From: Embleya hyalina
Lineage (GTDB): Bacteria; Actinomycetota; Actinomycetes; Streptomycetales; Streptomycetaceae
Assembly: GCF_003967355.1 (NCBI RefSeq)
Contig: NZ_BIFH01000031.1
Coordinates: 1 to 64,000, forward strand
Direction: 5' to 3'
Length of the DNA: 64,000 nucleotides
Position numbers and translations under genes: made by a program. Of this stretch, positions 56,240-64,000 are shown piece after piece. The notes beneath the pieces are model-generated. The model was given only the letters and a program-made list of their open reading frames with translations. It made no database searches and was not told where the DNA came from. Within the stretch, counting starts at the first letter, position 1; each line of letters opens with the position of its first letter.

Positions 56240-57598
56240 ATGCTCACCCGGGAGGAAGACGTGGACGCGCACGCGCTCCGTCGGCAGGGTTGGTCGATCT
56301 CTGCGATCGCGCGGCATCTGGGCCGTGACCGCAAGACGATCCGCGCGTATCTGAACGGCGAACAGGTCGTGGGTGTTCGGCGTCGGGCCCCGGACGCGTT
56401 CGTGCCCTTCCTCGACTACGCCCGGCAGCGACTGGCGGACGATCCGCATCTGTGGGCGTCGACGTTGTTCGACGAGCTGGTCGAACTCGGATACGAGGGT
56501 GCGTATCCGACGCTCACGCGGGCGCTTCGCCGTCATCGGGTGCGTCCGCACTGCGAGCCCTGCAAGGTCTCGAACGGCCGCGATGTCGCGGTGATCGCCC
56601 ATCCGCCGGGTGAGGAAATCCAGTTCGACTGGCTGGAGTTGCCCGATCCGCCCGAGCAGTGGGGAGTCGGCGAACACGCCCATCTGTTGGTCGGGGCGCT
56701 CGCGCATTCGAGCCGGTGGCGGGCGGTGATCGCCGAATCCGAGGACTTCCCGCACCTGGTCCAGGCCCTGGATCGGGTCGTCCGCAAGCTGGGTGGAACC
56801 GGGCGGCGGTGGCGCTTCGACCGGATGGCCACCGTCTGCCATCCGGCGACCGGTCGGGTCCTGCCGGCCTTCGCCGCGGTGGCGAAGTACTACGGCGTCG
56901 GCGTCGACATCTGCCCGGCGCGTCGGGGCAACCGCAAGGGCGTGGTCGAGAAGGCCAACCATTCCGCGGCCCAACGCTGGTGCCGCACGGTTCCCGACGG
57001 ACTCACCGTCGAGCAGGCCCAGTCCGGGATCGACAAGCTCGCCGTTCGCATGGACGAACGCCGCCGCAGGGTGGCCGGCGCCCTGACCACGGTCGGCGAA
57101 CTCGCCGACGTGGAAAGCTTGTTAGAGCTGCCCGGCCTTCCGTTCCCCGCCGAGTTGGAGGCCGAACGAACGGTCAGTCCGCAGGGCCTGGTCTCCTTCG
57201 AGGGCAACCTCTACTCGGTCCCACCGGGTCTGCCCGGAGCCCGGGTGATCGTGCTGCACCGACTCGGCGAGGACCACCTCCACATCGTCACCACCGGCCG
57301 GGTGGTGGTCGCCCGGCATCACCGCGCGCCTCGCGGTTCCGGCCGGGTCGTCCGCGACTCCGGGCACGTCATCGCCCTCGAGCGCGCGGTGTTGGACTCC
57401 TTCACCGATCGCGCGCCCTGCAGGACGAAGGTCCGTCGCCCGCTCACCCAGGCCGCCCTGGACGAGGCCGAGCGCCTGCGGAGCCGGGCCGCCGGCACGA
57501 GCTCGGCCGAGCGCGTGGTGATCGATCTGACCGCCTATGCCGCCGTTGCCGATCGGCTGCGGACCGCACCCCAACCCAAGGAGGAGACCGGGGAGTGA
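56240..57598 (+). CDS. istA: IS21-family transposase IstA
   Basis: A 452-residue transposase. The N-terminus has the HTH QGWSISAIARHLGRDRKTIRAYL; the integrase core shows EIQFDWLELPDPP (first Asp), a middle Asp region with WRFDRMATVCHP, and GNRKGVVEKANHSAAQRW (catalytic Glu). C-terminal FEGNLYSVPPGLPG is also typical. It is translationally coupled to istB (GTGA). No terminal repeats could be defined at its left side. Confidence 0.9.
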   Translation: MLTREEDVDAHALRRQGWSISAIARHLGRDRKTIRAYLNGEQVVGVRRRAPDAFVPFLDYARQRLADDPHLWASTLFDELVELGYEGAYPTLTRALRRHRVRPHCEPCKVSNGRDVAVIAHPPGEEIQFDWLELPDPPEQWGVGEHAHLLVGALAHSSRWRAVIAESEDFPHLVQALDRVVRKLGGTGRRWRFDRMATVCHPATGRVLPAFAAVAKYYGVGVDICPARRGNRKGVVEKANHSAAQRWCRTVPDGLTVEQAQSGIDKLAVRMDERRRRVAGALTTVGELADVESLLELPGLPFPAELEAERTVSPQGLVSFEGNLYSVPPGLPGARVIVLHRLGEDHLHIVTTGRVVVARHHRAPRGSGRVVRDSGHVIALERAVLDSFTDRAPCRTKVRRPLTQAALDEAERLRSRAAGTSSAERVVIDLTAYAAVADRLRTAPQPKEETGE

Positions 57599-57842
57599 GC
57601 ACGACACCCATGCAGATGAGCGAGGCTCGACGCTTCCAACAACTCAAGGGCCACCTGTCCTATCTCAAGCTTAACGACGCCGCGAAGGCCCTGAACCGGG
57701 TCCTGGACCAGGCCCGCAGCGAGGGAATGTCGCTGACCGCCGCCCTGGAACGGCTCCTGGAGATCGAGGTCGAGGCCACCGAGGCCCGACGGCTCGCCGC
57801 GCGTCTGCGGTTCGCCTGCCTGCCGGAGCCCTGGACGTTGCG
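57595..57842 (+). pseudogene. istB: istB, 5' part
   Basis: From GTG 57595: RRFQQLKGHLSYLKLNDAAKALNRVLDQAR, GMSLTAALERLLEIEVEATEARRLAARLRFACLPEPWTL. This is the N-terminal helper domain of IstB. Similarity stops exactly where the inserted element begins; the ATPase part resumes at 62475. Split by insertion and inactive. Confidence 0.85.
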
Positions 57843-57854
57843 GTTATCTGGGGT
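57843..57854 (+). repeat. Left end of the Tn554-like element
   Basis: GTTATCTGGGGT, the imperfect inverse of the right end. It begins two bases after the last istB codon that fits the family. Confidence 0.6.
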
Positions 57855-57997
57855 AGTGACGAAGGACTTTTGCAAGGCTGCTGTTCAGGACGCTGCGGAC
57901 GCGTCGGGAAGGCGGTTGAGGGCGCCCCCGCCCAGGCAGCCTGCTCTTGGAGGTAATCCGCTGTCCTGTTGGAGCGGTGCTTCCATAGGATCGCGTC

Positions 57998-58484
57998 ATG
58001 ACTGCCGATGCCCCGCTCACCCGAGAGTCGTTCCGGCGCCTCCACCCGATCAACACGCCCCGGCCGGTGTCTCAGTTGCCGGATCGTGTCTGGACTGACG
58101 AGGACTGGAACCGGATCCGGCGTGGGTATCGAGCCCGGGGGCATGGATGAGAAGTGGAACGTCTTCGTCGAAGGCGATGTCCTTTTCATGCACCGGAGTT
58201 GGACCGGGCACGGCATCTATGAAGCATCCTTTGCCCCGGTGATCGGTGGTGGGGTGAGGATCACCTCCGCCGTGGTGGAGAGCGATCGGGAGAACTATCG
58301 GAGCATGGGCGACGAGTACGACCGTCTGATGATGGAGCTGATCATCGGCGCGATCGTCCTCGGTGAGCCGGCCGCCGACCTCCGGGCCGGACTCGTGGAG
58401 CTGATGGCACGGGCTTCAGGAAAGAGCGATCTTCCCTCGGGCGTGGTGGAGCACAGTGCTCTGGGATTGCGCTCCGGATCGTAG
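57998..58484 (+). pseudogene. Passenger hypothetical gene of the Tn554-like element, frameshifted
   Basis: ATG 57998 starts MTADAPLTRESFRRLHPIN and TDEDWNRIRRGYRARG; this frame ends at a TGA at once after the G-run at 58135-58141. One base later the sequence continues as MDEKWNVFVEGDVLFMHRSWTGHGIYEASFAPV, ESDRENYRSMGDEYDRLMMELIIGAIVLGEP and SGVVEHSALGLRSGS. The two halves fit one protein of about 160 residues with one surplus G. A family of unknown function. Confidence 0.55.
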
Positions 58485-58507
58485 GTTCCGTCGTCTGGCG
58501 AGTGTCG

Positions 58508-58955
58508 TCACGGCCTCGGGCCATGCGACTGGATCACGCGTTGCAGGCGCAGGATCTCGCCGTGCGCGGCGGCCAGTCGTTGTTCGAGTTCTCGGACGCG
58601 CTCGCGGTGGGTGGTGCGGTCGCGGCGGAGGGCTTCGGTGAGGGCGTGGATGACCGTGCCGTCGTCGGATGAGGGGGCTTGCGGGGGAGGCCGGTCCTCG
58701 GCTCGTTGTTGGCCGCAAGGTCTCGATGCGTTGACGCAGATCGGTGTGGGCATAGAGGAAGTCCAAGCTGACGCCTGCTCTGCGGGCGACGGCCCGGAAG
58801 TTGATCTCCTCGCCTTCCTTGATCAGTCTTCGGAGGCCCGCTTCTGCTCGTTGGACGGCCTGCTGGTGTTTGTCCCGGGCCGCCTGCCGGAGGGCGGCGA
58901 CCCGCCGGTCAACAGGCGCGGTCTCCAGGGCCGTTTCGTTCGGTTGCTTGTTCAT
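58508..58955 (-). pseudogene. tnpC-like gene (DUF6262 type), frameshifted
   Basis: ATG 58955 overlaps the tnpB stop. The frame gives RVAALRQAARDKHQQAVQRAEAGL, INFRAVARRAGVSLDFLYAHTDLRQRIETL, then runs into Arg/Pro nonsense. The expected coiled-coil end, VIHALTEALRRDRTTHRERV and LEQRLAAAHGEILRLQRVIQ, is in another frame and stops at 58508. The total length is not a multiple of three, so a shift lies near 58730. TnpC proteins influence the orientation and frequency of Tn554 insertion. Confidence 0.65.
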
Positions 58956-61146
58956 GAGCGTGATGCCCCTTGGCTGTCCGAGGTGTTGGCGGTGTCCTGG
59001 TAGCCGGTGCGGCCGAGCACGCCGGCGCCGCGGACGACGGCGGTGCTGTCGGTCGGTTGGGCTTCGAGGGCGACGATCTCCAGCTGCATGCTGCGGATCT
59101 CCGCGTTGCGCTGTTCCAGCCAGACGTTGGCCCCGGTCATCGGGTCGCCGTAGCGCTCGGTGTGGCGGGCCTGCCGGGTGGCGACCAGGGACTGGGTCTC
59201 GGCGAGTTGACGCTGGATGTCCGGCAGGAACGTGCGGTCGGTGGCGAAGTGGTCGCAGCCGTGGCAGGCGTTTCCCTTGTCGCAGGACCGGGTGGGTGGC
59301 AGCAGGCAGTAGCCGTTGGGCAGGATGCGGTCGGTGCGGCGGTCGAGTTGCACGAGGTCGAGCATGTCGCGGCGGTCCATCCCGATCTCGCGCCCGTCGC
59401 GCCCGACCTTGGCCAGGGCGAGGAACTCGCGCTCGGCGGTGCTCGCGAGGGTCGCCGCGTATCGCATCGTCATCTCCGGGGAAAGGTGGCCGAGGTAGCG
59501 CTGGACGACGTGGATGGGGGCACCGGCGTTGATGAGCGTGGTTGCCTTCGTGTGGCGGAGCCGGTGGCTTCGCGAGTAGAGGAGGAACTCGCCGTGTGAG
59601 TCGCGCAGGTCCAGGTGGTGGCTGAAGTCCTTCAGGACGTGGTTGTAGTTGCTGGTCTCCCAGGACTTGGTGCCGTGGCGGTTGCCGGTGGTCTTCGGGA
59701 ACAGGTAGCGGATGGTGTCGGCGGGGCCCAGGTGCCAGTGTTCGCGTACCCATACCTGCTGTTCCCGGATGATCTCGACGACATCGCGGCCGACGAGGAT
59801 GGTGTTCGGTGCCGTGTCGATCTTCGTCTGCTGGTAGCGGAGCCGGGCGACCATCCCGCCCTCGGGGACGGCTGCGGCGTCCAGACCGGGGATGTCGGAG
59901 AGCGGTTCGAAGTCCATCATCAGCACTTCGCTGGCCCGGCGTCCGGTCATGGCCTGGATGAGCCAGGCCCGCATGACTGCGGGATGTCCGAGTCCGGCCA
60001 GTTCGACCCGGCGGGCGTCGCGGACAACGGTGCGGGTCTGCTTGGCCGGCAGGCCGAGGAGCTCGATGTGGGTGAGCATGCTGCTGAGGTCGGTGTCGTT
60101 GATGTAGTTGCGCTCGTCGGCCTCGCGAACCTCGCGTTGTCGGGGCCGGTCGCCGAGGCGGAACATGCGGGCTCGGTCAGCGCCAGCCACCGGGCATCAT
60201 CGTCCAGGGCTTCGGCCGCCTCGGTGCGGCAGTCGGTCATGACCCGGTAGAACAGGTCGATCGTCTGCAGGTTCTTGTTGATCGTCCTCGGCTGGAGGCT
60301 GCCGCCGACCTCGGCTCGGCCCGGCGTCTCGCGCTGCCAGTGGTGCAGGAAGGTGCCGAAGTCCAGCGCGAGTGTGCGCAGGCTTCGCTCGGAGCCTTCC
60401 GCCAGGGCGGGGTGGTCCATTCCGCGTTCGGTTACGAACGTGGCGAAGCGCGCCGTGTTCACGCGGTGCTGTATCACCGTCGATCAGGTCAGTTGCCCGG
60501 ACTCCATCTGCAGCCGGAGGTAGAACTTGGTCCCCTCCCGCAGCCAGACCGGGGTGATGTCGCCCCAGCGGACGGCGGTGTTGGCGCGCGGCTCGTGCTC
60601 GCGCCGCGGGATGCGCGGGTCCAGCCGCAGCGACCAGATGTCGTGCCGCCACCAGTCGACGTCGCTGGCGTACTGCCGCAGCAGCCGCTCCAGCATGCCG
60701 CGCAGAGCGTGCTCGGCCCGGAGCCGATGCCCGGGGGCGGGCATCCGGCCCCGGTCGGCGTGGAATCTCCGAGCCCAGGCGGTCATCCACTCAGCCAACG
60801 GCCGGTCGGCGAAGGAGGCGACGTGCGGGTGACGCGCGATGACGTCGGCGACGGTGACCGCCCAGCGGTTCCACTCACTGGCGTGGGCCTGACGTTCGCT
60901 GGTGCGCGCGCAGGTGGCCAACCACCAACCGACCTCACGGCGCATGATCAACGGCAAGGCGGTGATGTCCAGCCGGACCTGCCGCGATCCGCGCATGAAC
61001 ACCCCGGCCAGCTTCGGGTCACGTCCGTCGAACAGCGGCCCTGCGAACACCGGGTCCAGCCCGTTGATCAGCGCAGCACTCTGGGCGGACCGGTCCGGGG
61101 CAGTCGAACCGCCGGCACGAGCCGACGGGATGCGATGGTCGGTCAT
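58952..61146 (-). pseudogene. tnpB-like tyrosine recombinase with an internal TGA and a frameshift
   Basis: ATG 61146 overlaps the tnpA stop. The N-terminal third (to MESGQLT) ends at TGA 60484-60486, but the same frame continues after it as VIQHRVNTARFATFVTERG; a Trp (TGG) at the stop would restore it. Near 60190 the frame shifts and the catalytic domain follows: MTGRRASEVLMMDFEP (Arg), SHRLRHTKATTLINAG (HxLRH) and GHLSPEMTMRYAATL (Tyr). Two lesions inactivate the gene. An HxC/C-x-C rich region (SCDKGNACHGCDHF) near the C-terminus is typical of TnpB. Confidence 0.75.
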
Positions 61147-62348
61147 GCCGAACTTCCTTCCAGTCCACGCCAGTTGGTGGTGAATGACTTCCAGTTCGCC
61201 AGGGTCTTCAAATCGGCGTCCTCGGTGACCCAGCCGTAGAGGGTCAGCGTGGTCTGCACGTCGGCGTGGCCCATCCGCCGCATCACCACGTGCTCGTGAG
61301 CCCCGGAAAGCAGCAGAGCGGTCGCGTGGGTATGGCGCCACCAGTGCGGTGTCCAGGCGGACGGAACCGCCTTCCCCAGCCTGCGCTTGAGACCGTCGAC
61401 CAGGTCATAGACGGTCTCCGGCCGCAGCGGCGCGAGCCACTCGCCGCGACGCAGGTTGACGAACACCCACCAGTTCTCCAGGTCCACCGCCCGGTGGGCG
61501 TCGGCGTCGCACAGTTCCCACACGTACTCGCTGTGCAGACGCTCCAGATCGTCGCTGATGTGGATGCGGCGGAACCGGCTGTTCTTCACCCGCACCCCGG
61601 CCGGGTGGTCCTGCCGCGGTACGACCTCGACGAACGGGGTCCCACCCCGGCCGACATGCCAGTCACAGTGCTTGAGCGACAGGCACTCGCCCAGCCGCAT
61701 CCCGGTTTCGCTCAACGTCGCGAACAGCAGCCGGTCGCGTACCGATCCCGACCACTGCCCCGAAACTGCGTCGAAGCGCGCGCATCCGTCGAGGATCGCC
61801 TCGGCCTGGGCCGGCGTGAGCACCGGTGCCGGCCCGCGATCGCGGGCCCGGACACGCACCGCCGGGCTCACATGGTCACTCCCGCGGTCCAAGTGAGCCA
61901 GGGCTCCGACGTATCGGCTGCGGGCCCGGCGTCCACCGACCCGGTAGAGCCGTCCGGCGACCGCCACCCCGTGCACATCCGCGTGATACCGGTAGAACGA
62001 CAGCACCGCCGCCACCCGCAGCCCCACCGTCGACTCCGCGGCCCCGCCGGCCCGGGTGGCACCGGAACCCGGCAAACGGTGCACTCCGAATGGATCACCG
62101 GTCCGCAGCACCGTCAGGAACGGCAGGAACGAGGGCAGCGTCACCTCGTCCCACGCCAGCCCGACCGCCTCCAGGTAGTCCCACCACGCGTTCAGCGACG
62201 CGGCGTAGGAACGGAGGGTGTGAGGCGACGCGTCCCGGCCGATGCGCAAGAACTCCAGGAACTTCTCGACGGGCACGACCGGCAGGTAGTCGGAACCGAC
62301 CACCGTCCACGTCCGCCCATCACCCAACTCGACTCTCTGTACTGGCAC
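61143..62348 (-). CDS. tnpA-like tyrosine recombinase
   Basis: A 401-residue recombinase, apparently intact. The N-terminal SAM-like core-binding domain includes FLEFLRIGRDASPHTLRSYAASLNAWWDYL. The catalytic domain shows SETGMRLGECLSLKHCDW (Arg), HWWRHTHATALLLSGAHEHVV (HxxRH) and MGHADVQTTLTLYG (His and the nucleophilic Tyr). It is the first gene of the tnpABC set, overlapping tnpB by four bases. Confidence 0.85.
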   Translation of the reverse strand: MPVQRVELGDGRTWTVVGSDYLPVVPVEKFLEFLRIGRDASPHTLRSYAASLNAWWDYLEAVGLAWDEVTLPSFLPFLTVLRTGDPFGVHRLPGSGATRAGGAAESTVGLRVAAVLSFYRYHADVHGVAVAGRLYRVGGRRARSRYVGALAHLDRGSDHVSPAVRVRARDRGPAPVLTPAQAEAILDGCARFDAVSGQWSGSVRDRLLFATLSETGMRLGECLSLKHCDWHVGRGGTPFVEVVPRQDHPAGVRVKNSRFRRIHISDDLERLHSEYVWELCDADAHRAVDLENWWVFVNLRRGEWLAPLRPETVYDLVDGLKRRLGKAVPSAWTPHWWRHTHATALLLSGAHEHVVMRRMGHADVQTTLTLYGWVTEDADLKTLANWKSFTTNWRGLEGSSA

Positions 62349-62385
62349 GAAGCCATGCTGCCGACGTCACCGACGCTGCGGGGCC

Positions 62386-62475
62386 ACCCCGGATAGCAAA
62401 ACGCCAACGACCACTACAACGAGTGAAGCCAACGCTGACTACGTTCCAGACGGGCACATACGAACCCCGGATAGC
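62386..62475. repeat. Two direct copies of the right-end motif
   Basis: ACCCCGGATAGC occurs at 62386-62397 and at 62464-62475; the outer copy is at the istB junction and the inner one 78 bases inside. The spacing suggests a duplicated recombinase-binding site at the right end. Confidence 0.55.
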
Positions 62476-62880
62476 TCGCCGACTTCGACTTCGCCGCCCA
62501 GCCCGGGGTCGACGAGAAACTCATCCGTGACCTGGCCACCCTGCGGTTCCTCGACGACGCAAGCAATGTGCTGTTCGTCGGGCCGCCGGGGGTGGGCAAG
62601 ACGATGCCGGCGACCGCGCCGGCGCGCGCGGCGGTGGACGGCGGCCACCGCGTCTACTTCACCACGGCCACCGACCTGGCCGCCAAGTGCCACAAGGCCG
62701 CGCTGGAAGGCCGCTGGAAGACGGTGATGAACTTCTTCGCCGGTCCCAAGCTTCTGGTCATCGACGAACTCGGCTATCTGCCGCTGCCCGAGGACGGTGC
62801 CTCCGCGTTGTTCCAGGTGATCAATCAGAGGTATCTGAAGTCGAGCACGATCCTGACGACCAACGTCCGCATCGCCAAAG
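62475..62880 (+). pseudogene. istB: istB, 3' part, truncated
   Basis: Resumes as ADFDFAAQPGVDEKLIRDLATLRFLDD, then the ATPase core with FVGPPGVGKTM (Walker A), RVYFTTATDLAAKCHKAALEGRW, LLVIDELGYLPLPEDGASALF (Walker B) and TILTTNVRIA. After 62880 family similarity is lost, so the C-terminus is missing. It joins the 5' part at 57842. Confidence 0.85.
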
Positions 62881-62922
62881 CGCACATGTTCCGGCGAACC
62901 CGTGCGAGGCGGCGCCGAAATC

Positions 62923-63435
62923 TCACGGGTTCACTGGTGCGTCAAGACTGTCGTCGACGGGCGGGACGTCGGCGAGAGGCAACGTGTCACGCCATGCGGT
63001 CCGCAGATCTTCCAGGTCGGTGCGTGGAAACGGTGACAGCCATCTCTTGCGGTAGGCCTCCTCACCCAGGTCCTGGGCGACGCGGTCGAAGCCGTCGATC
63101 ACCGCCCTGGCTATCGCATCCACTCCCTGGCGGCGTGACTCCCAGATGACCTGTCCCTCGCTGTCGGGACGTTGCCCGTCCTCCAGAAACAGCAGGTCGA
63201 TGTCCACGAAATCGCCGTACCGGTGGAAGACCCAGCGGTGAGCGCCTGGCTCGCCGTCGAATTGTGCCTTGACCATGCGGGCACCGAGAACGACTCTTGT
63301 CACCGCGTTGAGCAGGTCCTCGGGTGCGTTGCTGATGTAGGAGGCGTGGGCCCTGCCTTCTGACCGGCCATCGTTGATGGTGCAATCGGCCGAACCGGCC
63401 CAGCCAGGGGTCCAAGTGAATGTTATCGGCGTCAT
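62923..63435 (-). CDS. Hypothetical protein
   Basis: A 170-residue protein beginning MTPITFTWTPGWAG, with NAPEDLLNAVTRVVLGARMVKAQFDGEPGAHRWVF, DFVDIDLLFLEDG and a helical ARAVIDGFDRVAQDLGEEAYRKRW. No signal, membrane helix or known motif. It lies between an IS21 remnant and an integrase pseudogene; codon use is ordinary. Function unknown. Confidence 0.6.
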   Translation of the reverse strand: MTPITFTWTPGWAGSADCTINDGRSEGRAHASYISNAPEDLLNAVTRVVLGARMVKAQFDGEPGAHRWVFHRYGDFVDIDLLFLEDGQRPDSEGQVIWESRRQGVDAIARAVIDGFDRVAQDLGEEAYRKRWLSPFPRTDLEDLRTAWRDTLPLADVPPVDDSLDAPVNP

Positions 63436-63466
63436 CGAGGCTCCTGCGGTTGGAATTTGGGACTGT

Positions 63467-64000
63467 TCAAGGAATGGAAAGCCGACCGGCGTCGATGTGG
63501 TCGGCGAGGTAGATCATGACGCCTTCGGGGTCCATCCCGAGGGCTGCGGCGACGAGCTTGGGATCGAGTGTGTTCACCAGGTTGGCGAGCCGGGTGCTCC
63601 GCAGGGTTCACGGTGGGACACCGCAGGGGTCCAAAAGGTGGCTGACGTAAGCGGTCGAGGCCGGGGCCCGGCCGGTCTTGGTGATCTTGGTGACGATCAG
63701 GTGCGGGTTGTCGGTGTGTTGGTCCGCCCGGTGGGCCAGGCAGTGCTGGAGTGCCGACCAGCTGGGCGGGTCCATGGGCACTGGATGCGGGCGTTTGCCC
63801 AGGCGGACGGTGCGGTTGGTGGGGTCGAGGTCGTCCACGCGCAGGAGCCGGACCTCGCTGCTGGAGGCTGCGTGGAGGAGGGCCAGGATTCCGAGCAGTG
63901 CCTCGTGCGGGTGCGCGTCGGTGCCGCTGGTCCAGCGGCGGAACAGCTGTCGCTGCTGGTCGACGGCGATGGTGGTGCCGCTGAACCCGGACGGACCCTT
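63467..64000 (-). pseudogene. Integrase/recombinase C-terminal part, with an internal TGA, 5' end outside the window
   Basis: From the window edge: IAVDQQRQLFRRWTSGTDAHPHEALLGILALLHAA, VRLGKRPHPVPMDPPSW and HLIVTKITKTGRAPASTAYVSHLLDPCGVPP, then TGA at 63608-63610. The same frame continues to TGA 63467 as LRSTRLANLVNTLDPKLVAAALGM and VMIYLADHIDAGRL, the normal C-terminus of this family. An Arg codon CGA changed to TGA would explain the stop. Confidence 0.6.

Larger units (their letters stand above)
57843..62475. mobile_element. Tn554-like triple-recombinase transposon
   Basis: The insert contains, on the minus strand, overlapping tnpA (61143-62348), tnpB (58952-61146) and tnpC (58508-58955), the arrangement of Tn554-type elements, plus one passenger gene on the + strand. 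The ends are imperfect inverted repeats, GTTATCTGGGGT at 57843-57854 and ACCCCGGATAGC at 62464-62475 (10 of 12 positions pair). No target-site duplication is evident, as expected for this family. Confidence 0.75.
56240..62880 (+). mobile_element. IS21-family element interrupted by a Tn554-like element
   Basis: istA plus the 5' half of istB (57595-57842) and the 3' half of istB (62475-62880) flank a 4.6 kb insertion. The two istB parts join in sequence order with nothing missing apart from the junction. The distal end is also broken near 62880, so the element cannot be complete. Confidence 0.75.

Noticed and set aside
60484..60486. TGA as a recoded (selenocysteine or read-through) codon in tnpB
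   Set aside because: A second independent lesion (frameshift near 60190) makes simple decay the better explanation, and no selenocysteine insertion element is visible.

Overview
The window is about 72 percent GC, with translationally coupled genes (ATGA and GTGA overlaps), frequent GTG starts, and protein families typical of streptomycete-like actinobacteria: PucR regulators, DUF397/DUF5753 regulators, HEAT-repeat proteins, Doc/RHH modules and Tn554-like triple recombinases. A member of the Streptomycetaceae or a close relative is the best guess. I see no rRNA, tRNA or CRISPR array.

2.0-23.0 kb is an intact catabolic island, nearly all on the + strand. It starts with a VOC protein and a PucR-type regulator. 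Next comes a P450 block: cytochrome P450, NodB/PuuE-like deacetylase, fumarylacetoacetate-hydrolase-family enzyme, [2Fe-2S] ferredoxin and ferredoxin reductase. A 2-oxoacid dehydrogenase set (E1alpha, E1beta, E2) follows, then a full phenylacetate pathway: PaaN, thiolase, two crotonases, 3-hydroxyacyl-CoA dehydrogenase, the PaaABCDE epoxidase and PaaK ligase. PaaK makes phenylacetyl-CoA, PaaABCDE epoxidises the ring, PaaG isomerises the epoxide, PaaN oxidises the opened aldehyde, and the remaining enzymes run beta-oxidation to acetyl- and succinyl-CoA. The E1/E2 genes could feed in phenylacetyl-CoA from phenylpyruvate (inference).

23.4-38.0 kb is a patchwork of damaged accessory genes: a tRNA-synthetase remnant coupled to a frameshifted phosphotransferase, a second phosphotransferase, DUF5753/DUF397 pieces, two HEAT-repeat paralogues (one broken), an N-terminally truncated recombinase, a Phd-Phd-ATPase gene with an internal stop, and a truncated XRE regulator. 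A small peptidoglycan-precursor-like cluster follows (left-handed beta-helix protein, MurA-like, serine hydrolase, MurB-like); all of its members except the hydrolase carry apparent frameshifts.

38-56 kb is mixed. The most striking gene is at 39471-41666 (- strand). It encodes a ribosome-inactivating-protein (rRNA N-glycosidase) domain, with all five expected active-site residues recognisable, fused to about eight hemopexin-like repeats. Around it are ISL3 remnants, Tn552/TniB-like fragments, an intact RHH-Doc toxin-antitoxin pair, a 40-residue peptide coupled to an isoaspartyl-methyltransferase-like gene (RiPP candidate), a methyltransferase plus chorismate-lyase-like pair, a truncated haemoglobin and a secreted ricin-type lectin.

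56.2-62.9 kb is an IS21-family element whose istB is split by a 4.6 kb Tn554-like element (57843-62475). That element has three recombinase-region genes, two of them broken, and imperfect terminal inverted repeats. The window ends in a small hypothetical gene and a 5'-cut integrase pseudogene. The catabolic island shows no frameshift, while the accessory part shows many; this points to real gene decay, although indels at G/C runs in the assembly cannot be excluded from sequence alone.
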